Assembly (NCBI GenBank): GCA_038496675.1
Contig: CM076652.1
Coordinates: 2,042,519 to 2,106,518, forward strand
Direction of reading: 5' to 3'
DNA: 64,000 nt
Source: Rachycentron canadum
Taxonomy: Eukaryota; Chordata; Actinopteri; Carangiformes; Rachycentridae
Shown here: positions 34,001-42,300 of the stretch, in pieces
How the letters are laid out: each line of letters starts with the position of its first letter
How positions within the stretch are numbered: position 1 is the first letter of the stretch
Translations under genes and position numbers: made by a program
Notes under the pieces: model-generated
Database searches by the model: none
What the model was told of the DNA's origin: nothing
Seen by the model: the letters and a program-made list of their open reading frames with translations, nothing else

Positions 34001-35606
34001 CTCATCGTGACTCAGAGCTTTACAGCGAGACGCCACCTGACCAGGCTCATGGGGCCATAACTCACTCATCAGCTTCCTATAGGAAAAAAAGTCACCACTT
34101 ACAATAATAGGTTTTACCCCGAAGGTCACGACTCAAACGCGCCTCAGGTGTGTGAAGGATTCCTTTGTTGTGTTGTGTTGTTGGAGCCTTTGAGTTATTA
34201 TGAGACCATAGTTTGTTGAGCACAAACATCATGACAAATGATTCAATAATTTTAACTTAACAACAGAGAGTAGCTGCGTTTCCATCACAGTTTTACAGAA
34301 AATAGAAGCAATTTTTTGAGAAAACAGACATTATTGTGAGTGGTTTGTGTTTCCATTGAGTGATGTTACATGAACAAAGATGGGTTTTCTCTTCTCACAC
34401 TATTATTCCAGTTACACATGGTGAGGGACGGCGTCTGCTAATTGTCATTACTGGGATGACGGCAAATCCGAGTCTAAAGTTTTTGTATCAGGCCGCAAAC
34501 ACGTTTCTTTCTGCTGTAAAGTTGGACGTTTTAACATGTGAGTGTATGGAGACTGACTCACTGCTGGAGCCACAGACTGTCTATAAAAATAGACATAAAC
34601 TCTGGGTCAGTGAACGATCAATAAACCTGAACTCTGCTGGACCACCTGCACCAAACTAGTCCAGTGGAGACTCCAAAGACATCAAGAATGCACATGGGTC
34701 AGAGACATTAAGTCCTGGTCTGAAAAAGTGTCAGAAACCAAACCGCACTTGATGCACGTGAACTGATTTTCAAAATAAGAGAGGCCCCAGTCGGACCAGG
34801 ATCACAGTAATAAGGCTGGCGGACACCTTTCAAGAGCCAGCCTCGTTATTACTGATGGGAACGTCTGGCTGCAAACAGAACCATGACACTGTATGAGTAA
34901 ACACATCTTCCCCAGAAGGCAGGACGTGCCGCCGCCCGTAGTCTCCCGAGAAACAAAAGGCTGCCTCAGATGACCTTTCACCTCTGCCACAGGTCGCCGA
35001 CACCACTTCCCCTCCCAGTGAAGCCTCGGGCGTCCACCTCCTGAGTTTCCTGCCTTGATTTCATCCATTTGGCTGCTAATTATTTAAGCTGTGTCTGTGA
35101 CTAATGAAGATGATTGAACAAAACTGAGCCGTGATATTGTTTATTTGTTATGATGAATTAATTTGAGTCCATTTAAAAAAAAACCCAAATCCTCCCAAAA
35201 CCCTGCGTGACCCAAAACACTCCCAGTAATCCCACTGTTCCCATTTAGCCAGCCATGTTTACCACACACACACAATAGAAATACAAAAACACACATTTAA
35301 AACATGACAATAATCCTCTTTATCCTCATCTGAGTCTCACGTTTTCTAAATTTCCAAATTCATTCCAAATTTCTATGAAAAACAGATTTTTTTTTAACCT
35401 GTAATTTCACCCTGATCAGTGTGTGTGTTGTGTTTTAGTGTGTGTGTTGTGTTTTAATCATTAACCTGAGTTGCGTCTCTCTCTGTTTGTGAGCAGCAGA
35501 AACAAACAGAAACCGGCAGCGGAGACAGAAAGACATCGATCACATACCTCATCAGGTTCTGTAAACCCTGTTTGCTGGAGTTTCTCCTCAGCAGAGCGTT
35601 GGACAT
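7429..35606 (-). CDS. lsp1: Lymphocyte-specific protein 1 / caldesmon-family actin-binding protein, 12 coding exons
   Basis: Joining 35548-35606, 23556-23702, 17227-17614, 16041-16183, 15641-15878, 14978-15115, 13874-13917, 10968-11049, 9427-9564, 8423-8518, 7830-7913 and 7429-7611 on the minus strand gives 1740 bp (579 residues plus stop). All junctions are GT/AG and the phase matches at every one. Blocks in order: RRNSS start and ERERRRRARE helix; EEDEGFSDW (about 89-97), as in LSP1; a very acidic/basic helical middle (about 246-345); TERTESLNRS, SKIDDKLEQYAHAVE (about 398-413), close to LSP1 and caldesmon; then caldesmon-like GLKVGVANLITQWV and DVRPGDVMQKKNMWE; and finally LSP1-type YKFVVTGHGKYEK. 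Family members bind F-actin through the C-terminal half; LSP1 acts in leukocyte and endothelial cytoskeleton. Lsp1 is preferred over caldesmon because of the EGFSDW block, the terminal KYEK block and synteny. Expression is not visible from sequence. Confidence 0.92.
7830..7913 (-). CDS. lsp1: lsp1 exon 11
   Basis: 84 bp, phase 0 at both ends, encoding DVRPGDVMQKKNMWEIIGES and a short tail. It matches the caldesmon C-terminal DLRPGDVSSKRNLWE block and the LSP1 DIVAGDMSKKSLWE block, an actin-binding segment. Confidence 0.9.
8176..8405 (+). mobile_element. SINE-like element with tRNA-like head and teleost tail, inside lsp1 intron 10
   Basis: Begins gggcgtcacggtggaccagt with ggttagcactgtcacctcac, resembling a tRNA-type A box region. 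It continues with aggttcaggcttcaaac where the B box should be, and ends tcagctgggatgagctccag, cgtgaccccgaggaatgagc and gatgacggatgga. This arrangement is a very common fish element; the B box here looks decayed. A truncated second copy is at 27298-27486. The element ends about 20 bp from lsp1 exon 10. Confidence 0.65.
8423..8518 (-). CDS. lsp1: lsp1 exon 10
   Basis: 96 bp, phase 0. Encodes DTDGLKVGVANLITQWVKG, very close to caldesmon GLKVGVSSRINEWL as I recall it. I know no clear match to this segment in mammalian LSP1, so it is the main caldesmon-like feature. Confidence 0.9.
8792..8822 (-). mobile_element. Short end fragment of the element seen at 63785-64000
   Basis: ggcaggtggtcataatgtta then tggctg is the reverse complement of the start of the element at 63789 (cagccataacattatgacca). 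It is only a terminal remnant in an lsp1 intron. Confidence 0.55.
9427..9564 (-). CDS. lsp1: lsp1 exon 9
   Basis: 138 bp, phase 0, encoding NAQDGRAVKASLNNLPSSPE, then VVASKKNLFEAGEAW and PTKGANNK. The spacing of a K-x-L/M-(F/W)-E-x-G core agrees with the caldesmon IKSMWEKGNVF segment. Confidence 0.88.
10968..11049 (-). CDS. lsp1: lsp1 exon 8
   Basis: 82 bp. Completes a split Ser codon, then encodes NSFKKTQPLVLTSKIDDKLE and QYAHAVE. Human LSP1 has NSVKKSQPDLPISKIDQWLEQ at this place and caldesmon has SKIDSRLEQYTSAIE. This is one of the clearest family matches in the gene. Confidence 0.94.
12300..12600 (+). mobile_element. Dispersed repeat family 3 (gagccagatgtttc type), copy 1
   Basis: Shares tttagcagctaagagccaga, tgtttctcccgggagttggt and ggagaccaaac with the copy at about 28540-28700. 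Its left part, cacgtccatctttatttact, looks like the end of a family 1 copy. It lies in lsp1 intron 7 and has no coding capacity. Confidence 0.5.
13874..13917 (-). CDS. lsp1: lsp1 exon 7
   Basis: A 44-bp micro-exon encoding ITERTESLNRSLKK plus two bases of a Ser codon. It matches LSP1 LIDRTESLNRSIEKS almost residue for residue. It falls between exons 6 and 8 with correct phase. Confidence 0.94.
14978..15115 (-). CDS. lsp1: lsp1 exon 6
   Basis: 138 bp, phase 0. Encodes EERRRMKEDIERRRMEAAER then MKSLSTSSVDGDEMFSPFSP and KAPTHK. Caldesmon has KRRLKEEIERRRAEAAEKRQ followed by FTPKG at this place. It is a charged helix ending in a Ser/Pro-rich stretch. Confidence 0.92.
15641..15878 (-). CDS. lsp1: lsp1 exon 5
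   Basis: 238 bp. Encodes RSMEPEEAEAILETEQRLEK, then IRRGLQVKESQELEQLRHRQ and a run of alternating Glu/Arg to AKEE. It matches the caldesmon EEAILETERRLAKIRR region and predicts a long single charged alpha helix. Confidence 0.93.
16041..16183 (-). CDS. lsp1: lsp1 exon 4
   Basis: 143 bp. Encodes VEKGKEVKVSYTSKVFLHQE then PKHSNANGDATNEEVTSYVS and KTKRST plus a split Arg codon completed by exon 5. It is hydrophilic. KVSYTSKVF-type sequence fits caldesmon-family proteins, but this is the least conserved of the inner exons. Confidence 0.88.
16250..16657 (+). repeat. 17-bp minisatellite in lsp1 intron 3
   Basis: About 24 uninterrupted copies of ttagactcaggttagga and variants (aggtttggg, gggtttggg, aggttaggg). 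Copies differ at a few fixed positions in mosaic order, as expected from unequal exchange. The array takes up about 40% of the 1043-bp intron between exons 4 and 3 and starts about 65 bp from exon 4. Confidence 0.95.
17227..17614 (-). CDS. lsp1: lsp1 exon 3
   Basis: 388 bp, the largest coding exon. It encodes YDSDFKPSSSPSLEEDEGFS and DWTQRRERRRQQRLQEL, an acidic EEDEDEEED stretch, then a charged helix with RKEEEEKRKREEVMSRRRQE to RPKTE. The EEDEGFSDWTQR block matches DEDEGFGDWSQR of mammalian LSP1 and is a main reason for the lsp1 name. Confidence 0.93.
17755..18268 (+). mobile_element. Dispersed repeat family 1, near-complete copy in lsp1 intron 2
   Basis: Same order of landmarks as the 5395 copy, with a fuller gccatcttggttttttgaag start and an extra tttctctaacagggacacct segment. 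It ends in cttatagacagtt. It begins about 140 bp upstream of exon 3. Confidence 0.75.
20521..20555 (+). repeat. gctaagctaagc-type dispersed repeat fragment
   Basis: atgctaagctaagccaagct followed by aacc. Similar pieces occur near 53505 and 56560, and a related tttagcataaagactggaaa piece at 60424. This motif belongs to a very common fish repeat; only fragments are present here. Confidence 0.5.
23145..23350 (+). mobile_element. MITE-like element relic, copy 1 (lsp1 intron 2)
   Basis: Shares gaatcttgggaga..gttgg and gtttcccaggaaaa, in the same order and spacing, with 45170-45250. A ccttcgaaggcc-rich stretch at about 21380 and a cgaaggacatggtccacgaa stretch at 44928 look like ends of the same family. 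No transposase reading frame is visible. Confidence 0.4.
23556..23702 (-). CDS. lsp1: lsp1 exon 2
   Basis: 147 bp. Encodes LTAQRSIEDAEEVERERRRR then AREALRHRNSGSTPGESSPE and NETPTEEN, with split codons at both ends that fit exons 1 and 3. It resembles the caldesmon N-terminal RNDDDEEEAARERRRRARQE stretch, the myosin-binding end in caldesmon. Confidence 0.9.
24050..24245 (+). mobile_element. Dispersed repeat family 1, partial copy
   Basis: Carries aggaaaacgtttactgagct, agacattttcccatagactt and gtggagtcgccccctgatgg in family order. The left half with the gagaaggtggagctg block is missing. Confidence 0.7.
24988..25014 (+). repeat. Poly(A) run, 27 bases
   Basis: Uninterrupted run of A inside lsp1 intron 1. 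No clear retroposon body precedes it. Confidence 0.95.
25990..26220 (+). mobile_element. Dispersed repeat family 4 (atctggcccatat type)
   Basis: Internally repetitive: acatctggcccgtacttggg, ggcccaagtctggcccatat, ttccacatctggaccaactc, ccagatgtggaagtatatgg. Shorter relatives lie at 30280-30350, 43390-43450 and 53710-53830. The half-site pattern (ctggccca against tgggccag) suggests a foldback-rich non-autonomous transposon. Confidence 0.55.
27298..27486 (+). mobile_element. SINE-like element, truncated copy
   Basis: cctcacagcaggaaggttct then gggttc, tgtggaggttctccagcttc, ctcccacaggcctggtgaca and a gatgacggatggatggatgg end. It has the same architecture as 8176-8405 with the head missing but the central part, lost in that copy, retained. 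Confidence 0.65.
28540..28700 (+). mobile_element. Dispersed repeat family 3, copy 2
   Basis: ttttagcagctacagagcca, gatgtttcactcaggagctg, gtggagaccaaacatggacc, then gactcatcag. Parallels 12455-12530 closely. Confidence 0.5.
28960..29290 (+). mobile_element. Non-LTR retrotransposon-like 3' relic
   Basis: The right end, tttggatcccccaggaggag, ctggaaagagggatgcctgg, ctgctcagcctcctgcctcc, then ggatggatgg, looks like the 3' end of common fish LINEs. The left part (ggtctggctccagggaaggg, cagtcgaggtgctacagctc) also looks repetitive, but I cannot tie it to a family. The open frames over it are short and overlapping in several frames. Confidence 0.45.
32500..32718 (+). repeat. 30-bp tandem repeat, about seven units
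   Basis: Units read ctaaaggtagatgttaaaga then tccatacggt, with later units changed to ggtccatacagt. The 30-bp length is a multiple of three, so it stays open and translates as GLKVDVKDPY repeats, which I do not take for a protein. The array is flanked by agtttgagaaacgctggtct on the left and acctccatgtggtctttgat on the right. The same flanks surround the reverse-oriented array at 47009-47165. Confidence 0.95.
33278..33296 (+). repeat. G19 homopolymer
   Basis: Nineteen consecutive G in lsp1 intron 1, about 2.3 kb downstream of the first coding exon. Its exact length is uncertain because homopolymers are poorly sequenced. Confidence 0.9.
33413..33425 (+). promoter_or_regulatory. Direct repeat AGGTCA-g-AGGTCA (DR1-type)
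   Basis: Two perfect nuclear-receptor half sites with one base between, a spacing typical of RXR/PPAR/HNF4-type sites. An identical arrangement lies at 62400-62412 in tnni2 copy B intron 1. Binding is inferred only. Confidence 0.4.
33479..33498 (+). other. Four-run G tract, quadruplex-capable
   Basis: Runs of 3, 5, 4 and 5 G separated by single A bases. This meets the usual G-quadruplex pattern. It lies about 50 bp from the DR1 site, in the most GC-rich part of lsp1 intron 1. Confidence 0.6.
35548..35606 (-). CDS. lsp1: lsp1 exon 1 (start codon)
   Basis: Encodes MSNALLRRNSSKQGLQNLMR with the last codon split. The gtatgt donor and phase 2 join exactly to exon 2 to give NLMRLTAQRS. RRNS fits a basophilic kinase site (R-R-x-S). 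The ATG is preceded by a purine-rich leader, gaagagaagaggtcaac. The peptide is short, so this assignment rests on phase and continuity. Confidence 0.8.
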
Positions 35607-35826
35607 GTTGACCTCTTCTCTTCTTCTACTATGTCTAATTGTTCTTCTTCTTCTTGACAGAAACAAAACAGATCACACCGGCCAATCAGAGCAACCTTCT
35701 CCTCTTTTTCTTCTTCAGTTGTGAAGTTTCCAGTTCGAAGGCAGCTTTTTTTGTCCTGCAGCTGCACCGCGGCACTGAAGAGTGTGTGTGTGTGTGTTAC
35801 ACTGTTAAAGGCTCTTCTAATGGTTT

Positions 35827-35908
35827 CACACACACACACACTTTCTTTTTGCTGTATATCACACACACACACACTTTCTTTTTGCTGTATATCACACACA
35901 CACACACT
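35827..35908 (+). repeat. Tandem CA-plus-spacer unit of about 32 bp, 2.5 copies, upstream of lsp1
   Basis: cacacacacacactttcttt followed by ttgctgtatat occurs twice, and a third CA block follows. It sits about 220-300 bp upstream of the lsp1 start codon, so length changes would alter the promoter-proximal region. Confidence 0.85.
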
Positions 35909-36035
35909 TTCCTCCCCTGCAGAGCTTGTTGGGAATGTCAGTGGAGCTCAGAGTGACTCCCTCCTCTGTCTCTGGGAGGCTGGGTTTTTAGTCATTACAC
36001 CCCCCCCACCACCACCACCACTACCCCTGGCCCCT

Positions 36036-36037
<2 letters not shown>

Positions 36038-36074
<37 letters not shown>
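36038..36074 (+). repeat. CA microsatellite
   Basis: About 18 CA units. Another CA run with a following CAC run lies at 36240-36273, making a cluster upstream of lsp1. Confidence 0.95.
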
Positions 36075-36077
<3 letters not shown>

Positions 36078-36759
36078 CTCCCTCTGTCCTACATGTGGTT
36101 TTCATTGAAGAGCTCAGAACAGCGGGGCCCAACATCTCTCTCCACTCTCTCTCTTTTTTTCTTCTGTCTTCACTGGCTTTCTCTGTTACGCCGGGTCATG
36201 TGGTCTTCCCTGAGGGGGAATGAAAGGCGATACCCCCCCCCACACACACACACACACACCACCACCACCACCATCCCAATCCCCTCCCCAACAATTCAAT
36301 CTCCCTCTGATTGCCAAAGCAGCAGATTAGCGGAAAACAAAGGGAGGGAGCGTGTTTGTTATCTGGAGACGAACAGAAGCTCTTCACTGAGTCACAGTGT
36401 AAACATCACAATGTACAAACACATACAGAGTCAGGACCTAGTTAGCGTAGCTTAGCATCAACACCAGAAGCTACGTCCAAACCAATATGTTTTCATTTTA
36501 ATGTTTTGAAACGTCAACACGAGCGCACCTGCAAACACACTGAGCATGTGCGAGCTGGTGTAAACAGGAAGCAACAGTCTCGCAAAATGCTACGAACGAT
36601 GAACAACAAAGATATTGTTGTAGAATTTAGCTTCTAGCAAAGACAACAAGGTCAGCAAGTCTCGATGTTGTTTCTCCACTGGGAGTCGAGGCTGATAAGA
36701 CCCAGTCAGGGAGGGACTGTAGGCGTCTACGGAAACTGTACATAAAAGAGGACGGGGCT

Positions 36760-37120
36760 GTAAAGTGAAGCCAGTACTAAAGAGCCTTAAACCTTCATTC
36801 TCTCTAATGACCATCAGGGGGCGACTCCACTGGTTGTTAAAGAAGTCAGATTGTATTGAAGTCTATGGGAAAATGTCCCTACTTCTCCTTGATTTATTAG
36901 CTCAGTAAACGTTTTCCTAATGAGTTTATGGTCTCAGTCTCTAGTTTCAAGTCTTCAATACAACATGATGTTCATTTTTTAAATGATGGTCCATTTAAAG
37001 GAAAATAGACCAGGAAGCAGGGGGTGAATTGGGGGGCGTGGCTACTGAGTGATTGACAGACTGTACCACACGTGTGGTCCAAACGACCATTTTAACTTCC
37101 TTTCCGAAACAATCTCCATC
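36760..37120 (-). mobile_element. Dispersed repeat family 1, reverse copy
   Basis: Reads as the reverse complement of the family: catcaggggcgactcc-type block, agtctatgggaaaatgtccc, agctcagtaaacgttttcct, then gggcgtggctactgagtgat. The distal gagaaggtggagctg block is missing. Confidence 0.75.
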
Positions 37121-37894
37121 CATGACCAATCACCTACAATGAGCGTGATTTTTGATTTTGCAGTGGTTCCCCGGCATTTCCATCTGCAATGACATCAAGT
37201 AAGACTATTCTGGTCATGGGTTTCAAACACTTCCTGTGGTAAAACATCTAAACACAAAAGTCTTATCAGATGGAGGACCATGGTCTAACTTGCGTCAGTT
37301 CAGGGGTCCTTGATCTGAGCTTTTCCTATGTTATAAATGTTACGTCAGCTGTCTGTTATGGTTTATGTCTCAATGTCCAGACCAACAAATGGTTGTAAAA
37401 TCCAAAACACAGTTACACACTTTTATCTGCTGATCAGTTTCGAGCGACTGCAGGTCCTGAAACCTCCTCTCTGCCCTTCACACTTTGAAAAACAAACTGT
37501 CCGTCTTTGTCTTCGCCCCGTCCCTCCCAAAGCCCTCACGCTCGCATATTCAACACACCGCCGTTACTACGGTAACCCACTCCAGTTAAGTCTTGCCTGG
37601 TGGCACGTCAGACAAAAGGACACTCCGGGAAGTGAACTCATAGCATGGACCCCATTCATGATGGAGCTCATAAAACAGAGCTGCCGTTTCCAACAAACAC
37701 AGACTGACCTGAACACAACCTCCGCACACACACTCTTAAAGGTCGGATATAGGCTGGTGGATAAAGTGGCATAGTCATAAATATTAAAAAAATATATATT
37801 ATCTAAAGGTAGAGTATCATTTTTCATGATTTAAATCTGGTCAAAGAAATTATATGAATTGTTTGTAATACAAAATCTCTTTTAAAAACTTTTT

Positions 37895-38035
37895 AAAGGT
37901 CCATACAGTCTAAATTTTCTATGCTAACACAGTGAAAGTATCAAAGGTCTCAGTCCACAGAGAAATGCTCACAGCCTGTTTTCAGAAACTGAGCCTTAAA
38001 ACCAGCCACAGGACTTCAGGAACTTTGATTATGGA
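37895..38035 (+). repeat. Third copy of the 30-bp element's flank, with no array
   Basis: aaaggtccatacagtctaaa is followed by cacagtgaaagtatcaaagg, cagaaactgagccttaaaac and caggacttcaggaactttga. The same string follows the array at 32500-32718 and, reversed, the one at 47009-47165. Here only part of a single 30-bp unit remains. Confidence 0.7.
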
Positions 38036-41000
38036 TCAACCCTTAAAAATAAAAGACACCTAGATGTACTTCATGCAGATCACACGACTGAAAACCTTTA
38101 TGACTCAAGTCTGGCCTCAACACGAAAAAGTACTTGTGTTTTCAGGATTCTTAACCTTATCTAACAAAAAAAAACCCACTGTGCAAATCGAATGAGTGCA
38201 AACTTTCTTTGTGGATATGATGACAGTTGTCCGACCAGAATGATAAAAGGTTTGACGAGCTGCAGTTTAATTCAGTGTCTGATGACAGAAAAAAAAAGGG
38301 AAGTGTCTAAATGAGATTTTGGCTTCGTTCATTCAACAGTGTGGATGATCTCACATTTCACTTTTCAATCATTAAAAAATGACTTTTAAGTCAAATTCCA
38401 ATATATACAGACATTTAAAATATTGATTTTTACACAAAAATATCATTAGAATTAAAAGAAAGATCAAATAAAATAATGTAAATCGACACTGTAATTTATT
38501 ATTTACTTTTTCTTATTATTCAAAATTCTGTATTTCATTTTTTAAAAATCCCACATTTCACAGACACAAGTTGCTCTGGTGGACTCATGTCTGGAGCTGG
38601 ATCCTGATCCCGTGTAAAGTGGCCGTCACAGAGCTGCGTGGTCGGCCCGCGATGATGCATCCGGCTGTCGCCGTTAAGAGTCCAACCACTTGGTCAGCTC
38701 GGGCTGGATTACAGCAGAGCTTAGCAGAAGAACATGAGGCACTCATACGCTGCGGTGTGGCGTTCACTGCCCTGTCCAACTGTTTCCCGACATGACACAG
38801 AGGATTTCCACTTCAGTTTCAGATTAAGAGGCATGTTCTCTTGGCTCGTGTTGCTGGTGTTGCAGGGTTAGGTCCGTTTTTAATCTTCCCAACTTCCTGG
38901 CTGAGAAAAGAGGTCGAACATGGTTCGTTTCACAGCTGAAGCTTGTGGTTTGTGTTGATCTAACAGACACGTGCACCGTATGTGTGCACCTCACAGGTGG
39001 ACCTCAGGTGGCCCCCAAACACCTGCCCTTCTGGCCTCTGTCAAGATAAATGCCTTTTTGCAAGACATTATCATTTTTTTGCTGGTTCTTGTGGTAAATA
39101 TAAAGAGTGTCAATAATAAAGAGTGTAAATAGGTATTTATTCATTGACTTTGTATTGGACCTTTGCAGAATTGTATGGGGATTAAAATGAATAGATGGAA
39201 ATAATTTTATTTATACACGTGTGTAGCTTTCTTACAAATGATTATGAGAGGGGCACCCTTTTATTTTCACTTGAGCCCTTGCCCCCCAAATGTCTTTGAA
39301 CGGCCCCGATAAAAGGTGTCTGTCTGATTTGTAAGACGTCTCTCCGCACAAATGCTTTGAACGCAGCATGAACATGACTTCACCTATTCGCCTGCTGGAA
39401 GCAGCGTAAGCATCTGCAGACGATGCAACTGATTATGATTCATGCTGAAGTTCAGTATAATTGCACAAATGAAAAAGCTCAAGTTAATGACGCCTGGGAC
39501 CATAATTCTCATGTGGTCGTGAAAGCATTAGGAAGGAATGAGAACATCCACTGTCGTACATTTCTTCTGATTCACACTCGTCTCTGTTTCCCGACCACAT
39601 GACTGCACATAATGGTCGATTGTGAAAAGGCTTAAGAAGTGGTGGGAGATATTTCTGTGGATACAAACTAAAACAATTCAGTTAAAAAACAGAGGTTTTG
39701 AGGAAAAAAGCTCAGTGTTACAAGAGAAAAGTAATAAGTATTAAAAATAAGTATAATTATTCTCACACAAATTACATTACATGATTACAGTGTTATGACA
39801 AAAACTCAAAATTCAACATAAAGATGAAACAACAAGAAAAAACAACAAATCAAATGTTGCATGTTACAAATGAGTAGATTAGATGAGATGAGTAGAAAGT
39901 TACATCTTTATCCAACGTAAATCCACATGAAAATATTATATATATTATTTTTTCTTATTAAATTATTACTTTTTTTTTTTTTTTAAAAATAGCCAATTAA
40001 AGGTACAATTACAACCTCAGTATAAACTGTTGGAAAATAGGTAAAGTTGAGCATGATACAGATACTGTACATATATATATCCATCAATAATGAAAATAGT
40101 GATTGGTATACAAAAATATCAGAGAGACTCAAACACTGGTGTTTTATCTCCATCCTCCCAGCTGGAGAACAAACACCACCATCTATCAGAGACACAACCA
40201 CCTGTTGATCCACAGCAAACAGCCTGAGCTGTGTTTGGTTTCCTGCTGCTGGAGGTTATCTGCCGATGTCGGCCATCGACGGAAAACCACCATCATTCTG
40301 CTGCTGTTTCACATCTTGAAGGTCAAGTGTCTTTTTCTAATTTACTCTGGTATCAGAGGCTCTTTCCACAGCTGAGTTAACAAGGGTTTCATTAGCCTCT
40401 TATTCATTTTCTGCTACGTTTCAATGCATCACATTGTTAAAGATGATCCGGTGGCTTCATACTCAGAGCTTCAACAGCAGAAAAGACAGATCCTGCTGAC
40501 GGTCTGTGTTCAGTTCTGCTGTTACCAACAAGGCTACAGACTTTCAGTGGCCCTGAAGGTCTCGGGTTCACTGTGTCATGGCTCATTTGGCCATGGTTGC
40601 CAAGTTATGACTGAAAAACCACAGAAAAGGTTTATGTCTTCATGATTGTAAGAGTCACATTAGGAGTAAGAGAAAGTTGCATTTAGTGATTTCAGAGTAA
40701 AATGTTGAACGCCCCTTTAGTTGTGCAGAGCCAACCGCTGTCTTCAGTCTGTTGGAGCAGTTTATCAACTGGTCTGCCGGGTCCAGCACAAACAGTAGAT
40801 CTTGCCACTTCACTTTATGGTCTCAACATTTTAAATGGAGTTTCTGCTCCTGAAGATTAATTTTGTGTCAAGCTTATTGCCCTTATACAAACAGCAGAGA
40901 CAGGTTGATGATCGTGTCTGTAATGGTTATGTAAGTAAAGCTGTTTTGAACATATTACAGTTTTAATATGGGCCAAATTATTTATATTTAATTTCATGCG

Positions 41001-42024
41001 TGCAGCAGGACAGCGATACTATACAGGCGGGCGCCTGAAACTGAACGTATGGAGATGAATTCATGTGGATGAATTATGTGTAGTTTCTAATATTGATGGT
41101 TATGGGATGCGAAGACCCGCTGTCTAACACGTCCTGGGGCAGATAACACTATCAGGTAAGATAAAACGTAGCATGTTAGCAGCTAAAAGACAGAGGAGGA
41201 GTTAAGGAAGAATTATGTTTATCTTAATGAACTGACAGTGAACACAGGGCTCCATGCCAGCATGTTAATAAAGAGATGTAAGAGTGAGCTGCAGCCCCAA
41301 AACAAGTTTTAAATGTGTATATAGGGCTGTAATTTAGCTTTTTTCATGTGTTTGTGCCCCAGTCTGCCCCCCCCCCCCCCCATTAAAATTTTATTTTAGC
41401 TCTTGACAAAAATGTTATCTGACAGGAAAAACTAAAACAATAAAGTTCAGAGTGTCTAAAATGTCACTTTTTTCTTCGAGTATAATCTGGTAGGGTAAAT
41501 CCTGGAGGCCCAGCTTGTCCCGCGAGGTCTGAATTTAAGCTGAACCAGGTCTGCTTTGCTTCTTTGGCTGCAGAAGGATTAAGGCTTCAGGTCCTGTGGA
41601 ACAAGAGAGCAGCTCATTCCTGCAGGTCTCCTCCCTCCTCCAGAGGTCAGAGCCAGACTCACACACACTGTTGATCCATTAGAGCGCCGGTCCTCCCTGC
41701 CAGCTCCGGGGAGTGCTGACCTGCGACCCAGAATGTGTTCCTGCTTCTCCTCCGTCTGATGCCAGAGCTGCTCTCATCACCTCCCACTCAGAGCGCCTCC
41801 TCCCCGGGCTCCACGGCCAAAGATCTCCTCGCCTGACACCGGGAGCTCAGCGGCACAGAGCTCTCTGTGTCTGATGAATTTACACTCTGCTGCTCAGTCA
41901 CAGTTCACTGGAAATAGGAAAGTCAGCAGGAGCTTTGGCCCTGATCATTTCTGATCTGGTGACCCTCTCAGCAAAGACTACAGCAGGCGAGTTGGGTCAG
42001 TTTACGGGTTTGTAGAGGTTGCAC

Positions 42025-42300
42025 CTATAGACTGTATAAAAGTGGACATAGACTCTGGGTCTGTAAAGTAAAGCAAGTGCTCAAGAGCCTAAAACCTTCA
42101 TTCTATCGAATGACTCCAGATTGTATTGAAGTCTATGGGAAAATGTCCCTACTTCTCCTTGATTTATTAGCTCAGTAAACGTTTTCCTAATGAGTTTATG
42201 GTCTCAGTCTCTAGTTTCAAGTCTTCAATACAAGATGATATTTATTTTTTAAATGATGGTCCATTTAGAGGGAAATAGACCAGAAAGCAGGGGATGAACC
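42025..42300 (-). mobile_element. Dispersed repeat family 1, reverse partial copy
   Basis: Starts tatagactgtataaaagtgg, then catagactctgggtctgtaa, agtctatgggaaaatgtccc, and ends at agaccagaaagcaggggatg. The start may be the element terminus, matching the gacagtctg-type ends of forward copies. Confidence 0.75.

Larger units (their letters stand above)
23703..35547 (-). other. lsp1: lsp1 intron 1, 11.8 kb, no gene seen
   Basis: No open frame here has splice sites and family resemblance to suggest a nested gene. Contents seen: a partial family 1 repeat (24050-24245), a poly(A) run (24988-25014), a tctggcccatat-type repeat (25990-26220), a truncated SINE-like element (27298-27486), a family 3 copy (28540-28700), a retrotransposon 3' relic (28960-29290), a 30-bp tandem array (32500-32718), and a GC-rich patch with a G19 run, a direct repeat and a four-run G tract (33278-33498). 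Confidence 0.7.

Noticed and set aside
35721..36455. 244-codon open frame upstream of lsp1
   Set aside because: It is mostly CA and CAC microsatellite translated as HTHT and TTTT, with no family resemblance and no splice or codon support.
37337..37774. 145-codon open frame in the intergenic spacer
   Set aside because: No domain, no homologous pattern and no neighbouring exon; its length is expected by chance in 16 kb of sequence.
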